64,000 bases of DNA from assembly GCA_021234155.1 (NCBI GenBank), contig JAJEKV010000271.1, positions 374,001 to 438,000 of the forward strand. The letters run 5' to 3'. The notes under the pieces are model-generated. The model made no database searches and was not told where the DNA came from. It was given only the letters and a program-made list of their open reading frames with translations. Source of the stretch: Isoetes taiwanensis (taxonomy: Eukaryota > Streptophyta > Lycopodiopsida > Isoetales > Isoetaceae). This document shows positions 35,149 through 46,994 of this stretch, one piece after another. The stretch's first letter is position 1, and each line of letters starts with the position of its first letter. The translations under genes and the position numbers were made by a program.

Positions 35149-35870
35149 ATGAGGAGCTGTGGAAGAAACGTAAACGGAAATAGCTTGGCCGCTTGGCCTC
35201 GATCACCACATGCAGCTGCAAAGCTTCGGATTCGATTGCAAGACATCAGGATCAATGCATTATTATCAAAAGACTTCTTCATACAGTTACAAAAAGTGAC
35301 TTTGATTTCAAATGCTCTGAAGTCTTTGCTTTTAAAAATGTATAGAAAATGTGGCAGACTCAGTGATGCACTCAGGATATTTGACAAAATGGACAATGTG
35401 GACATAAGAACATGGATTTTTGGCACACATGCACAATGTGGATGTAGTGCTGAGGCTCTTCAATTTTTCCAGAAAATGCAAAAATGTGGTGTAAGACCAG
35501 ATGTGCATGTAGCCATTCAGGCCTGGTCTTTATTTTGTGTCTCTAAGTCATGAGTATGGTATTAAGCCTACAACAGAACATTATGGATGTATTGAACATT
35601 AATGTGGAGGAAGAGCTACTTTACCATAATGTGAAACTTGCCATTGCATTTGGACTTATGAGCTGAGCATCTCTGAGATTACACCACTTTGAGTTGCAAA
35701 GAATATTAAACTATGCCCTGATTGCCATACAACAACGAAATTGAACGAAATTTATTCGTAACATCGCTGGAAGAGAAAGTGTTAAAGGACAATCTCCATT
35801 TTCGGCATTTCCAGAATGGCCTATTCATGTGGCTACTACTAGTGATCATTTCTGGTGTAGTAAACACTGT
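35149..35870 (+). pseudogene. DYW-class PPR protein relic
   Basis: An open frame (35149-35553) carries PPR motifs: NALKSLLLKMYRKCGRLSDA, IFDKMDNVDIRTW, then HAQCGCSAEALQFFQKMQKC. Frame-shifted remains follow: HEYGIKPTTEHYGCIE (about 35552-35600), EEELLYHNVKLAIAFGLMS (about 35608-35660), and a decayed C-terminal DYW end resembling KFIRNIAGREKVLKDNLHFR with HFQNGLFMW (about 35745-35835). In intact proteins these segments are separated by the E and E+ motifs, so about 100-150 codons have been deleted, and the terminal DYW is lost. The functional family edits or processes organellar RNA. This copy has stops and cannot work. It has no introns, as is usual for the family. Confidence 0.7.
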
Positions 35871-37279
35871 TACTTCTTACAATGGGCCATGTAATATAAT
35901 AAGACAATTTGCGTGATTCCCTCTTTATTGTAAATTGTTGATAATTGCAGATGCATCAATATCTTATATTGCTCGATGTTTTGTCTGCCCTTAGTTTCAT
36001 TTTTATTTCTGTTGTTAAATATACAAATGTTTCCCAATGTGTGGCATATCTTTGTTCATCCTTGGCGATCTTTAGGAATTCAAATACCATGCTCATATTG
36101 CTATATTCTTGAATTGACTTTAACCAGCTTTCAATAATTGGCCTTGGGGTCTTACCATACTAGGTGAAAGCATTTGGAAGACATGCTTCTTTAAGGGTTC
36201 AAGAAGTTGAGCATGCTGGATTCCAAATACACAGTTTTTTCATGCCTCTGGCCAAGATCCTGATCCTTCAACCTTCCGCTGTTTCAATCCGCCTGCACAA
36301 CTCCGCTGTCTGTTCTGCCCTGTCGTCCCACTTCCTCTTTTATTTTAAACCTGTTTTTATTCTCATTTTTATTCAACATCTATCCTTATAAGTTAAGTGT
36401 CCAACCAATCGTCCAATTATCAATATGACATGTCTATAATTCCATTAGAAGCATAGAATATGTCTCGAAATTTCTTCATTTCAGGATCTATGCAAGTTCC
36501 GTGCCTATTTACAAACGAATGAAACGATTACAATACAAGAAATTTCTTAAAATAGTGCACCCAATTCCACCATGGCCAGCTAAAATGCTGCAAATTGTGA
36601 ATCGGGCAAAAAGTTGCTTTAAGAATGCTTCTATAGCTGCAAGAATTTTGAGCGGTGTTGGATTGCTAACCATTGAGCATGGTAAATAGATGTTCTTCCT
36701 GTTTTTTTCTTCTTTTCTTTGATGTTTTACCTTCACAATGAAGATATGAACAATAGATGTATTGAATATGATGGTTATGTTTGTTGTACTAGAAGCCTGT
36801 ATATAGGTTGATTCACTCAGATATCTATTTTGTGTTGCTAGAGTTCAAGAATAGGACGCAATAAACAACACCTTAGTAATTTCTGGAGCATTAAACACTG
36901 AATTTGATGAAAGTTTTGGTTGCTTGAACTGCATGCAGAGGCAAAGGCAAGCTCATCAGCAGTCGTAAAACTAATTAGGGCTTTCTGAATCCTGCTCGTT
37001 CTTTTTCCTTTTCTTTTTTCTTTTCCTGTGGAGATTAATGCAACTGAGAATAATAAATTTCTAGACATTTTTATTTATTTTTACTTTTGTATGTCTTTTT
37101 ACGACCAAATTGAGATTGATCTATTTCAAGGTGCTCTTTATCTTCAGGATTTTAAAGTCCAAAATAGCAATTTGTCTTAGATATCCATTTCGGTTTTTTT
37201 AGAGTTCCATTTAACCCTATAAACAAAGATAGAATGGAACAAACTCCCATTTAATTCAATGTTATGTAATGTCTTTGAG

Positions 37280-37409
37280 CCCCTTGAGAAATTGGATGAT
37301 TTTATTGATAAAATGCTAGAAAGCATTTAAATTAATCTATGTGTCCCCTTGAGAAATTGGATGATTTTATTGATAAAATGCTAGAAAGCATTTAAATTAA
37401 TCTATGTGT
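37280..37409. repeat. 65-bp perfect tandem duplication
   Basis: A 65-base unit beginning CCCCTTGAGAAATTGGATGA occurs at 37280-37344 and again at 37345-37409 without visible change. The identity means it is recent. Confidence 0.85.
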
Positions 37410-37776
37410 CCTAAATGACATCTCCACTTTGTGCAACATTAACAAGCCTAAGGAATAATAAAAACGTTACGCAAGCAAATTGTTTTGAGCTGGCATAGTT
37501 TCATTACTAAGCAAGCATTGCACTAAACCGTGAACATTAAAAGTATGTGCAACCACACAAGTATGGAACCAAAGAAATGTTCGCGGCCCGCCGCGATAAA
37601 TTTCTTGTATTATTTAAGAATTAGCCATATGTGGGAACAGGGTAATTTTGAAAGTCCGTTCTCTTATGCATAATGTGGAAGTGCTTAGGCCTAGGTTAAG
37701 CGATGCCAGTGCCTCAACAGACCAATATCAGAAACAATAAAAAAGTCAGTCTTTACAATTGAATGCCTCATGCCGC

Positions 37777-37866
37777 TCCTACTCAAAACAAATGCAAACC
37801 CACGCAGTTTCTAGATATATGTCCTACTCAAAACAAATGCAAACCCACGCAGTTTCTAGATATATA
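37777..37866. repeat. 45-bp perfect tandem duplication
   Basis: TCCTACTCAAAACAAATGCA starts both units (37777 and 37822), each ending in TTCTAGATATAT. Period 45. Confidence 0.85.
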
Positions 37867-38070
37867 GACATAGTGGACAAAAGCACACCCTAACGAATTG
37901 GCCAAAAAAGTTAAGTTGGAAAGCCTAAGTACGTTGAAAGGGATAGTTTGGAATAAGCAACAATCTGGTATATTTGACATTTGTCTGTCTTGTGGTATAC
38001 AAACATATGCTGATAAGGGAGACGGCGACGTGCTCTGGATAGTCGTAAAGCTTGGTGCTCTCGTGCTTAA

Positions 38071-41005
38071 TTAGCTTATAACCTTAGCCTTCTCACTTAG
38101 GCTACTGAGCAGATCATTGAAGCTCTTTTGAAAAGACTCTACGCCCTCCATCTCAAGAAGGGATCCGACATCATCCCACTGGATACCCAAAGCTTCGATC
38201 TTCTTATACACCAGCTCAGCTTCTGCAATACTTGTATCTATTGTTCTAGCTACTGTTCCATGATCTAGAAAGGCTTGTAGGGCATTATCAGGCATGGTGT
38301 TCACCTGATTACAAAAGGATAAAACAGTCAGCCATGCAACACAGAAACACTTAATTTTCAATTCAACTTCTGAAAGATTCAAACTGACAGAGTGATACAT
38401 AGCCATAAAAATTTTCAAAAGAGATTTTGTCTTATCCATGACGCAAACAAAAGACCTTGAAAGCATCCTAACTCACCGTATCTGGACCAATAAGAGAAGA
38501 TATATATAATGTGTCTGGATAATTTGGGTTCTTCACACCAGTTGAGGCCCATAACAACCTCTGTTTCTGTGCTCCCCGACGTGCAAGCTTTTCCCATCGA
38601 GGGCCTGAAAATTTCTCCTGGTAAAGCTTGAAAGCAAGTGCTGATTGAGCGACAGCAGCCTGGTAAACAAGACCTCAGCTTATTAAATTTGCCATTTCCA
38701 TGTCACAAAAATTAGAGAGCACAATATTACCTTCCCACGAAGAGCTAAAGCTTCTTCAGTTCCAATTTGCTCTAGCTTTTTGTCAATCAAAGTATCCACA
38801 CGGCTGACAAAAAATGAGGCAACACTTGCAACACCTGAAAGATCCTGTTGGCCCATTGCCTCCAACCCATCCAAATAAGCATCAATTACAGCTTCATATC
38901 TCTTCAGAGAAAATATAAGCTGCATTGGAGAAACTATAAGTACTAACAAATCTCACCAAATGTCATTGAAAAAACAATTGTAGAATACTTACAGTAACAT
39001 TAACACTAATACCAAGTGCAATTACATCCCTGATTGCTGGAACACATGCGGCAGTTGCAGGAATCTTGATGTGAACATTTGGTCTGTTTACTGTTTTCCG
39101 CAACCATTTTGCAGCTTCAAAAGTTGATTCTGTTTCATGGGCAAGTGTTGGAGAGACCTCAACAGAAACGTACCCATCTTCACCCTTGCTCTCTTGAAAA
39201 ATTGGTAGGAAAAGATCACAGGCATCTTGTATATCTTTTATTACTAAGCCCCAGTATGCCTCCTCGACATTCTTCCCGCTTTGGATCAACTCCCTATATA
39301 ACAAGATTGTTAACACATCAAGAGCCAAAGTTTACAGCTAGTGGTTTATGCTTTATGGCCAAGTACGCAATATGCTTGATCAACACCAGTACCATAAGTT
39401 GATGGAAAAACAGACCAATGTTATGTTTTAAGACATCAAGAGAATGAGATCTATAGAATGTAGTCAACATTCTTCAAGACATGTTCGCCTTCCTACATTA
39501 AATAGTTTTCTCAATCTAGTAACTTGCAATGAATACAAACATTCCAAGAGTTACAGAGAGATTAAAACCCAGGTTTTGGACGACCCGTGCTACTTTTGCA
39601 TCTATAAATAATTCTCTTCGCATGGGAGACAATTAATTTGCAAATGAACTAGTAGTATAGGCTCAGACACGAACTGTTTTCATCAAGCAGAGGAGGTTCA
39701 TGTTCTATATTCTGCTCTATAGATGGCCAGAAGGAGGTTCAAAGGCAAAAATATATAGATGGAACACCCAAGGATCAAGCCTTCAGCACAACATCCTCAC
39801 TCTGTCATATCAGATAAACAAGAGTATAGTTCAAGAGGAAATAGTGTAATATTAGTTTCGATAGATACTTACAAATAATATTTCCATTGAGACAAACAAT
39901 TACTAGCTAAATGTGGATAAACTTTCCATTGAGACAAACAATTACTAGCTAAATGTGGATAAACTAGATTTCTCGAAAGGTAGGAATCTTACTTAAATTG
40001 ATTGTCATATGCATTTGACGACGATATTGCTTTCTGAAAAATCTGAATTTACCAAATCACACAGATATCAGATTATTGTGGAAAGGAATCACAGAAAATT
40101 TAGCTATGTGAACTCAGCAAAAATTATCAGAAGATTGCGTAATGAAATCACAGAAAATTCAGATATGTTTACTGTGTAAAGGTTAAGAAATCATTTTTAA
40201 ACCGAGACACATATGAATAGCAAAAGCTCTGTACCGTTGGATTGCTTGTAACACCACGGACACCGCTTTCGATTAAAGGAATCAAATCAGTGACTGGCCG
40301 CCTGAGATTATCATACCATGGACTCTGACCCTGCTCCTTATAAAGATCATGCAGCCGATGTTTCGTGCCCTTTTCTTCCTTTGGCTTTGTTTCCAGAACC
40401 ATACATCTTAACCTACACAGAAGTGCTGGCTTCAATAGGATTTTCGACTAGCATTTCAATTTGTCCTAAACAAATTAGAATTCCTACTGTTTCTGACAAA
40501 AGGGCACAGGAAAACTGGAAACTATCGAAGTCAGAAAAGTGCATCAAACTATCTGGTTTCAGAACTACAAGCACTATTATTTGACAGCAAACTTTTGAAT
40601 GAGACAGAACTTATTGCAGCATATCATATATAAAATTCGAAGTCATAGGCCAAGCGATGATCGCAGAAGTTTATATATGACTCCAATTTTACCAGCAGCC
40701 AGGATTAAGAAACTTGCAGAGCTGCCAATACTAGAAGTGTCATGTTTATATTCGTAAAAAGTAACAGGTGCTTTAATCCATGCCATGCATGCCATGGGAG
40801 AACAGTGTCATTAATCGCATTAATGCAGTGGGAAAGTGTAAAAAACGGAATACCTCATATCCATTTTGCCCTGCTGACGCCATTGACTTGACACTTTCAG
40901 CCCCACAGGTTCTCCCAAAAAGCTGCCATTTAATCTCGAGAATGCATCAGTTGATGAGAGATTCGTCTTTGAACACGATAATGCATTTGCTTTCAAAAGT
41001 GCCAT
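38071..41005 (-). CDS. TRA2: Transaldolase, plastid type (7 exons, 428 aa)
   Basis: Transaldolase moves a dihydroxyacetone unit between sugar phosphates in the non-oxidative pentose phosphate pathway. The minus-strand exons are 41005-40854, 40412-40235, 40042-39993, 39293-38993, 38919-38731, 38659-38477 and 38304-38071, all with GT-AG introns and keeping frame (1287 nt). [51 protein letters not shown] and [10 protein letters not shown] are family hallmarks. The Schiff-base Lys is in HIKIPAT (about residue 203). The reading matches the plant plastid transaldolase known as TRA2 in Arabidopsis nearly end to end. About 60 N-terminal residues ([15 protein letters not shown], Ser-rich, few acidic) look like a chloroplast transit peptide. 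A GT at about 41420 after TTCCGACGG suggests a non-coding leader exon at roughly 41420-41475. The frame is intact, so it is probably functional. Confidence 0.9.
39881..39964. repeat. 42-bp perfect tandem duplication in a transaldolase intron
   Basis: TTTCCATTGAGACAAACAAT begins units at 39881 and 39923. It lies within the intron between 39294 and 39992 and does not touch coding sequence. Confidence 0.85.
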
Positions 41006-41679
41006 TTTCGATGTTATCTGATACAGAAGCAAAGCATTGTATGAATACTCGGACAAAACAAAAGAATAAAATGATTACACAATGAACATGAAGAGCGGAA
41101 GGATCAGATCCGTCAGTGAGCTGATTGATCTAAATGTGCATGCGCAAACAATAAGGGCAGGTGAGACTTGCTCTGTTGTTCGGAAGAAAATACTAGCAAA
41201 TCTAAAATAACTATAAGTAATTTGAGTAAGCAGCTTGTGGAATGGAAAATTTCGCCTTATGCTTAGAATCAAACAGCAAGAATGGACTAAAAACAGAGCT
41301 CAATAATATGCATCAAAAATTTGCTGTAAGTTCAAGAAAAAATCCATCAAAATTTTGCACTGAGATCAAGAGAAAGCTCACAAAAACAGACACGGGAAAC
41401 TAAAGAGCTAAAACTAACCCGTCGGAATGCGCGAGGGACAACAGCTACTGCCTGGGCAATGGGTCCAATAGCGCCTTAAGTATAAGACATGACACATTTT
41501 GCTCGGGATATAATAAACGGCCGAGATTGGTCGAAAGATCCGCTCAAGTCATTTATGACCGTTGAAAATTGTGTTCTAACGTCTCAAGTGACTCTTAGAC
41601 GGTGGAATGGTCGTTGCATATGCATGTCCAGGTTGTTCTTTGGTATTTTTGGTTTTGGATTGGGATGTCCATGTCAGCC

Positions 41680-41699
41680 TGACGTCACGTGGACACGTG
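41680..41699. promoter_or_regulatory. Composite C-box/G-box cluster upstream of transaldolase
   Basis: TGACGTCA (41680-41687) overlaps CACGTG (41686-41691), and a second CACGTG follows at 41694-41699. TGACGTCA and CACGTG cores are established plant bZIP (and for CACGTG also bHLH) binding sites. They lie about 680 bp from the transaldolase start codon and about 200 bp from its putative leader exon. A role in light, stress or sugar control is inference. Confidence 0.45.
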
Positions 41700-41859
41700 G
41701 AATGGAAAGAAGAACCGGAGTTGGCTACCTTGGGCTCCTGGAGGTAGCCAGCTCCAATTCTAGGACAAGAATGCTGGACTTATTTCTGCTCTACGACGTC
41801 AAGGAAAGAATCGACAAAGAAGACACCCGATGCAGCAGGTAACTCCAAGAATGAACACC

Positions 41860-44330
41860 TTGTTTCCATTCCTTTTCCATTCTTGATTAGAATGGTTGCC
41901 ACATGGCAATCAACGATTGCATGATAATCAAGAATTTTGATCCACTTTCCTTGATGGAATCAAGAACAATTTCCCAATTTCCTGCGTATGTTCCTGGTGG
42001 CATGTTGTTATGTTTAAAATAATAGACCGCCTCCAACTATTCATTGTGCATACTTTGGGCACTTCCAAACGGCGTATGCAACTTAAACATTTAAACGCCA
42101 AAAAGGATGTCCTCTTGGGCATCCAAACAACTTCATTTCAACTCCTAAAGGACGTCCTCTAGGATTGTACTAGCGCATTTAGAGTGCATATATCAGTAAT
42201 ATTTATACAGGTATATCGCATGGGAGGGCATCGTGAACACTTAAGGAAAATATATAGATACTTGATCTTAGCCCTTCAAATTTTGAGGTGGCGCAAAATG
42301 GCCATCAAAATTGATGGGAGCATGCATGGGGCATGCAGCATATGCCTCGACCGTTGGATCAAAGCAGAAGGAGAAATCTTAGCCCTTGAAATTTTGTAAG
42401 AAGGTGCAACGAAGATGCTATTTTTTAGATTAATGAAGCAATTGATTAATTGACTACGAAGCTTCAATCTTTTAAATCACCTTTAAATTGCCATAACTTA
42501 TAGTAGAGTGGTCGGATCAAGGTGGGGCCCACACGTTGGATTTCTCCCTTCGAGAGCTTTTTAAAGTGTGGTGATTTGCCACTTTATATCTAGAAGTGAC
42601 AAAAACAAGGTGCTTAGGGACTCTATACTACCTCTACTATTACTATGTGGGGGAGAGCTAGTTTGCATCATTCTATTTGTCGTTGACAAAAACAAGGTGC
42701 TTAGGGACTCTATACTACCTCTACTATTACTATGTGGGGGAGAGCTAGTTTGCATCATTCTATTTGTCGTTGATCTCAGGTTGCTCGCTTAATGGTTTTT
42801 TTTGTTCTTGGTGCCCCTTTTCTTTTTTTTTTCGCCGCCGGGAGGGGGGGTAAACCCTACCTTTTGTCTTTGTGTGTTGCTATCTTTGTGATTAGTTTAA
42901 TATATGCATGGACCATAACTCTTGACATCACTAGAATACATGACGGGGGCTATTGCTTGACTTTTTAGTTTGTCCATCACATGTATCTATTTGCCAAGAC
43001 CTTGGCATGACGTAAAAAATACTATCTATCTTATATAGGTCAATGACCATATTAACATTTGAGCAACTCCCCTTGGTTTAATGGAATCTATGCAGTAGGT
43101 TTACTTTTGTTGCAGAATAGTGTAGGTGGAATATTTGTCTGTTATATGTATTTTTAATCGTTCTTCTAAGAAAAGGAATCAGAAACGGATATGTCATATT
43201 TTGCAATCTATGTATATAACAAAGTGGACCAAAAATAGTGGCAACAATAATTATAAGCATATTCTCAACAATATATGTTGATAAAGTGACTAAGAGTACC
43301 TTCACACCAGCCGTTAAGTTAGGATTGGGTTAAGCTTTTAACAGTTCTTAGTTTCAGACCACAAGGTTAGGTTAGAATTCCATTAAGTTAGATATTTAGT
43401 ATTTCGTTAAATTTCTTAATCTAAAATCCCTAACCCAAACCATCTTCAATCCACTTTACGTTAAGTTAACAAATTTAACGCAAACATAACCCAAAAATAA
43501 AAATGAACTGAAAGTTAAAGTGATCTCCGGAGGCCACTTTAATGTTGGTTAGCACGGGTCCATGTTCTCGAGCTGGTTGTGGAGGTCGAAGATGTGTCGA
43601 AGCAAAGCTGGTGCCAATAAGTTATTAAATCTGACCCAATGTCGCTTGGATCAAAAAGATAAAAAAAAAAAAAAATTGCCTGCTTTAAATCTGTCGCAGG
43701 GTGTAGATGCCAACGATGTGAGCCTCAGAATCCCCTTCTGAGTTCCAAAGCTCTCTGTAGCAGAGCCAAATATGCAGAGGTAAGCATTTCTTGTCTTTTA
43801 AGACTTTCTACTAATTCATAAAACAAGGTAATATGCAAAACACTTGTGATTTTCAGTTTATGCTCTCTGACTTGTATCAGGAGTGTTTTTTTAAGCTTAT
43901 TTTGACTATATAAGATACAAATGACAGATGAATTTAAAGGCTTTTAACTTCTACTTCTGAATTAACAGAAAAATGGAATCCACTTATGGTTCTGTCTGAA
44001 TTTCATGTTTAAGCAAATAGTTGTATCTATCAGCGACTAGGTCTGTGTTCTTGGGGCCATACAAGCATACCTAAATGCTGTTTGATATATGCTGAGCTCT
44101 CTTTATCTGCATGCATGTTCAAAGTGGAAGAAATTAAAAGCAAATATCTTAAAATGGCTTGGTAATTTTAGCTCTTCATTTTTAACAACAGGTTTGTCTG
44201 AAAAAAGTAAGGTGCATGGAGTTAGCTTTCTGTGCATTTTATAGATTTGATGCAAGTGATAGTTGTATCCAGAGCTAAGATAATCCATGCATATACTCTC
44301 ATGAATGAAGGTGGCTCATGCTGTAAAGGA
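41860..44330. other. Intergenic, no intact gene
   Basis: AT-rich DNA with the 87-bp duplication at 42598. From about 43300 to 43530 it is dense in GTTAAGTTAG-like motifs and, toward the right, their inverse, which could be a decayed MITE, though ends were not fixed. An A run lies at about 43661-43675. Nothing else is recognised before the ABCC fragment. Confidence 0.35.
42598..42771. repeat. 87-bp perfect tandem duplication
   Basis: GACAAAAACAAGGTGCTTAG begins units at 42598 and 42685; both end TTGCATCATTCTATTTGTCGTT. Because 87 is a multiple of three, an open frame runs through both on each strand, which explains the repeated peptide; there is no sign that it is a gene. Confidence 0.9.
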
Positions 44331-44339
44331 TCGTGTACT

Positions 44340-44515
44340 GGACTGGACATGAGCATATTGGATATTGACATCCTAGTATGTATTGCTTTTGTGGTTGCTG
44401 GAGCACTTGATCTTATTGGCATGCTGGTTGTGATCGCAATTGTAACGTGGCCAATCCTTATTATTGGTGTTCCAATGCTCTCCCTCATGTTTGCTCATCA
44501 TATTTACAGCTGGTG
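44340..44515 (+). pseudogene. ABCC-type (MRP) transporter fragment
   Basis: The frame reads MSILDIDILVCIAFVVAGAL, then DLIGMLVVIAIVTWPILIIG and VPMLSLMFAHHIYSW. In plant ABCC proteins this is the second transmembrane domain just after GR..NR.S.D.S.LD.D, including the D.IG....I...TW......P core. No nucleotide-binding domain and no other exon of the protein were found nearby, and the reading ends at a stop soon after. It is an isolated exon-sized fragment, so a relic or captured piece. Confidence 0.6.
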
Positions 44516-44647
44516 CATAATATTCCCCAATATAAAACTCAACTGAATCTGAATGGGGAGCTGACCATAGGAACAATGTCTGGCTACCCCATAATGAAAT
44601 AAGAAAATATGCAAAGGCAAGAGAGAGGACAATTGCGACAACTTCTC

Positions 44648-44735
44648 ATCGGGATAAAAAACCCCGCCCTTTCGGGTTTTTGAGGAAAACCCTAATGAAA
44701 AATGGTCGCCAACGGCCTCGAGGATGCCTTGAAGA
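44648..44735 (-). mobile_element. LINE 3' stem fragment (copy 5)
   Basis: GGGATAAAAAACCCCGCCCT and TTCGGGTTTTTGAGGAAAAC form the same AAAACCC/GGGTTTT stem as other LINE tails, but the GTCCACGGAGACC block is absent. It is the shortest recognisable relic of the family here. Confidence 0.4.
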
Positions 44736-44952
44736 GCAAGGTAGGAATTTGGTAAAGCCAGCCCAAATGCGCATCAACACCATGGAATGTGTGAAACCTG
44801 GAAAAAGGGAGAAATGCCTAGAAAGTACCCGTTAAATGTTAAGAAAATTAGGTACAACCATGGCAGGCGAGCACCCCTAAAAAATAGTTCCCAGAAAGCA
44901 AAAACACTCATTAGACATTAGAAATCGTAAACAAACATATAGAGAAACAGAA

Positions 44953-45113
44953 AGCATCACCGAGAGGTGGAAAAAAATAGCATCACCCACAGGTGGAAAT
45001 CATCTAGCATCACCCAACGGGTGGTAAAATATATATAGAGCATCACCCAGTGGGTGGAAAAATAATTTGCATCACGCATCGGGTGGAAAAAAAGCATCAC
45101 CCAACGGGTGGTC
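44953..45113. repeat. Array of six GCATCACCC...GGGTGG mini-hairpins
   Basis: The core GCATCACCCAACGGGTGG and variants recur six times in about 160 bases, each separated by 6-20 A/T-rich bases of different sequence and length. Every core is an inverted repeat (CACCC/GGGTG) with a 2-4 base loop, and some loop variants keep the stem (ACAGG, AGTGGG). Irregular spacing and the eukaryotic context exclude a CRISPR array. Confidence 0.65.
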
Positions 45114-45719
45114 AGTACTAGTGTTGTGTCTAATTTTTTTTAACTCTTAGAATATGTAAATTTTTTGGCGAATATGTATTAAATGAGAATAGCAACTATG
45201 GCGAAAGTGCAATAAATCTCGAAGGATTTTATAGTTTAAGAGGCGAATCTTAATCAAGGCTTGTATTTATAGCAAATTATAATGCAATGCTTGCAAATGC
45301 TTAGTCGTAGAGGCAAATATTTGAAAGCTTCAACGACTATCCTACATTACAATTGACTTATGATGTACAATGCATTCAAATGCCAAGCCCTAATTTAAAA
45401 AGTTATTCACAACAAAACACGTGTTCTTTTTCTTCAGAGAGTAGGCACATTGTCACATCATTGAGGAAAATCAATAGCTAAGAATGTGGACTTCCTTTGG
45501 CGAAACATTTTGTCTTTGTCTGGTAAGGAGAGTAAGAGATTTTATTCCATCCAAACAATATGGTTAACAATCAAAGTAGGATTTGTCCTATCACATATGT
45601 TTAAACATGAATTCCAGATTTGTTTATGAAAACAAAAATGATTAAACTTAGCAACATTAAAACAAACTCCTGTAAACAAGCATATCCATTGTTTTGGCAA
45701 CTTGAACACAAGTTCTATT

Positions 45720-46054
45720 ATAGCAGAAGCTTCTTTCCCCATACTTATAACCCCTGTTGTAAGAGTGTGGTCAAGCCCAAACTGGTAGAAAACCCGCATT
45801 TCAGTATAAATATATGTAAGTCAAAACAAATGCCATGCCCTTGTGGATGTTACTCACTGGGTTTCCAATGGCATAAACCTTTTGGCCAACCAGAAATCTC
45901 CAGAGCTTCCAACAGGTATTGGCTTTAACTTATCTTTTGGTGCATCAATATGTAGCACAGCAACATCTTTATCTTCATCGTATCCTACTATATCAGCTTC
46001 ATAAACAGACTGATCACCCAGATGATAACACCTGACAGAGACTGTCAATAGCAA
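45720..46054 (-). pseudogene. DEGP1-like chloroplast protease fragment (two exons)
   Basis: On the minus strand [20 protein letters not shown] and [20 protein letters not shown] are followed, after a one-base frame slip, by [12 protein letters not shown] and a donor GTGAGT. A second exon, after an intron of about 60-70 bases, begins FGLDHTLTTGVIS. This is the HtrA/Deg protease core of plastid DEG1 around the catalytic Asp region. The active-site Ser exon (GNSGGP) and the PDZ domain are absent. The upstream edge ends exactly where the duplicated block begins at 46052. It is truncated and frame-broken. Confidence 0.65.
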
Positions 46055-46345
46055 TCATAAGATTGTTGGAAGGTGTTGTCAGCCAATGGGGACGGCTTGC
46101 ACTTTTTTTATTGGCAGAAAAGCATGCAAGAGAAGTATGTCCTTGCTATTTATGCTTGAATAAGGAATTGTTTGCAGCTTTCTTCTAGTCTTCTTAATGC
46201 TAAGAATTGTAGATGAGTATCCTATTTAAGTGGTTCATAAACCATTATTGCTTATCATACCTATTATTGGTAACATATCATCTTTGCAGACATCAGCTTG
46301 GGCTCCATATATTGTCACTCTCCCAGAGCGTGATAGTATTCATAG
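46052..46345 (+). pseudogene. SET-domain (Rubisco LSMT-like) protein fragment
   Basis: Two exon-like pieces. [20 protein letters not shown] with FLLAEKHARE (46053-46133) is followed, after about 155 bases ending in TTTGCAG, by TSAWAPYIVTLPERDSIHS (46290-46345). WG.L..FLL.E......S.WAPYI..LP is the pattern at the start of SET-domain lysine methyltransferases of the Rubisco large-subunit methyltransferase type. The catalytic SET core is missing. Assignment rests on this short pattern. The same pieces, more damaged, are in copy 2 (52776-53030). Confidence 0.45.
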
Positions 46346-46671
46346 CCTTTGTATGTCCCCTTTCCATTCTTTATTTGTATTTCTCGTGTTTATTGCTTGT
46401 ACAATTTGAAATCGTCAGCATCTCCTTTTACAGGACGTGTTAGGCTTGATATGGCCAGTGACTATGGCTTGCAAACCTGATTGTTTTCACGAAAAGAAAG
46501 TGGTTAGCTTTGTGTGACATAAAGGACTTGATGAAACAAGATAGTGGAAATTAATTTTTGTTCTAAATAGAAATTTCGGTGATGATATGATCCAAAACAA
46601 AAGCAATAATCCCCTTTAAAACAATATAATAGTAGGGAATGAGCGGGGAAGATAATATTTGTTGTGTTAAA

Positions 46672-46990
46672 AGCGTGCCATTCTCTTCCTTGGTGCAGTT
46701 TATAGAAGCTTCATTGGGAAATACTGACATACATATTTCATCATCAACATCTGATGGGGATGGCTTTGTTACTGTTATTAAGTCGAATGTTTGTTGTGTG
46801 GATGTGGAGTATCTTGTTGCTGGTGGTACGTTGGAAAATTATCTAATAAGAAATTGGCATAGAAAATTGAGCCTGAAGGTCGTTATCCAATTGCACTGGA
46901 AAATTATCTAATAAGAAATTGGCATAAAAAATTGAGCCTGAAGGTCGTTATGGATCTCTCAAGGGAACAAAGATATGGAACTTCTATTTT
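46672..46990 (+). pseudogene. Raf-like MAP3K kinase fragment, copy 1
   Basis: The frame reads SLVQFIEASLGNTDIHISS, CCVDVEYLVAGGTLENYLIR and NWHRKLSLKVVIQL, then after a local duplication of about 64 bases VMDLSREQRYGTS. Plant Raf-like kinases have V.QF.GAS.G......, VVEY..GGTL...L....R.KL..KVV.QLALDL.RGL.YLHS at the alphaC-beta4 to alphaE part of the kinase domain. The HRD, DFG and glycine loop are all absent. It is a captured or relict exon, not a working kinase. Confidence 0.6.
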
Positions 46991-46994
46991 ATTG

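Larger units (their letters stand above)
35920..38070. other. Intergenic, with two short perfect tandem duplications
   Basis: No gene was recognised. The segment includes 3' flanking DNA of the minus-strand transaldolase gene next to 38070. Short open frames (36164, 36501) have no recognisable features. Confidence 0.4.

Noticed and set aside
41489-41842. 117-aa open frame on the plus strand
   Set aside because: It overlaps the likely transaldolase promoter, has no recognisable domain or splice structure, and its composition fits chance in a locally GC-richer stretch.
42561-42792. ORFs with a 29-residue repeated peptide on both strands
   Set aside because: They come from the 87-bp tandem duplication, which is a multiple of three; there is no other coding evidence.
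44953-45113. CRISPR-like repeat-spacer array
   Set aside because: Repeats are short and degenerate, spacers vary from 6 to 20 bases, there are no cas genes, and the context is a plant nuclear genome.
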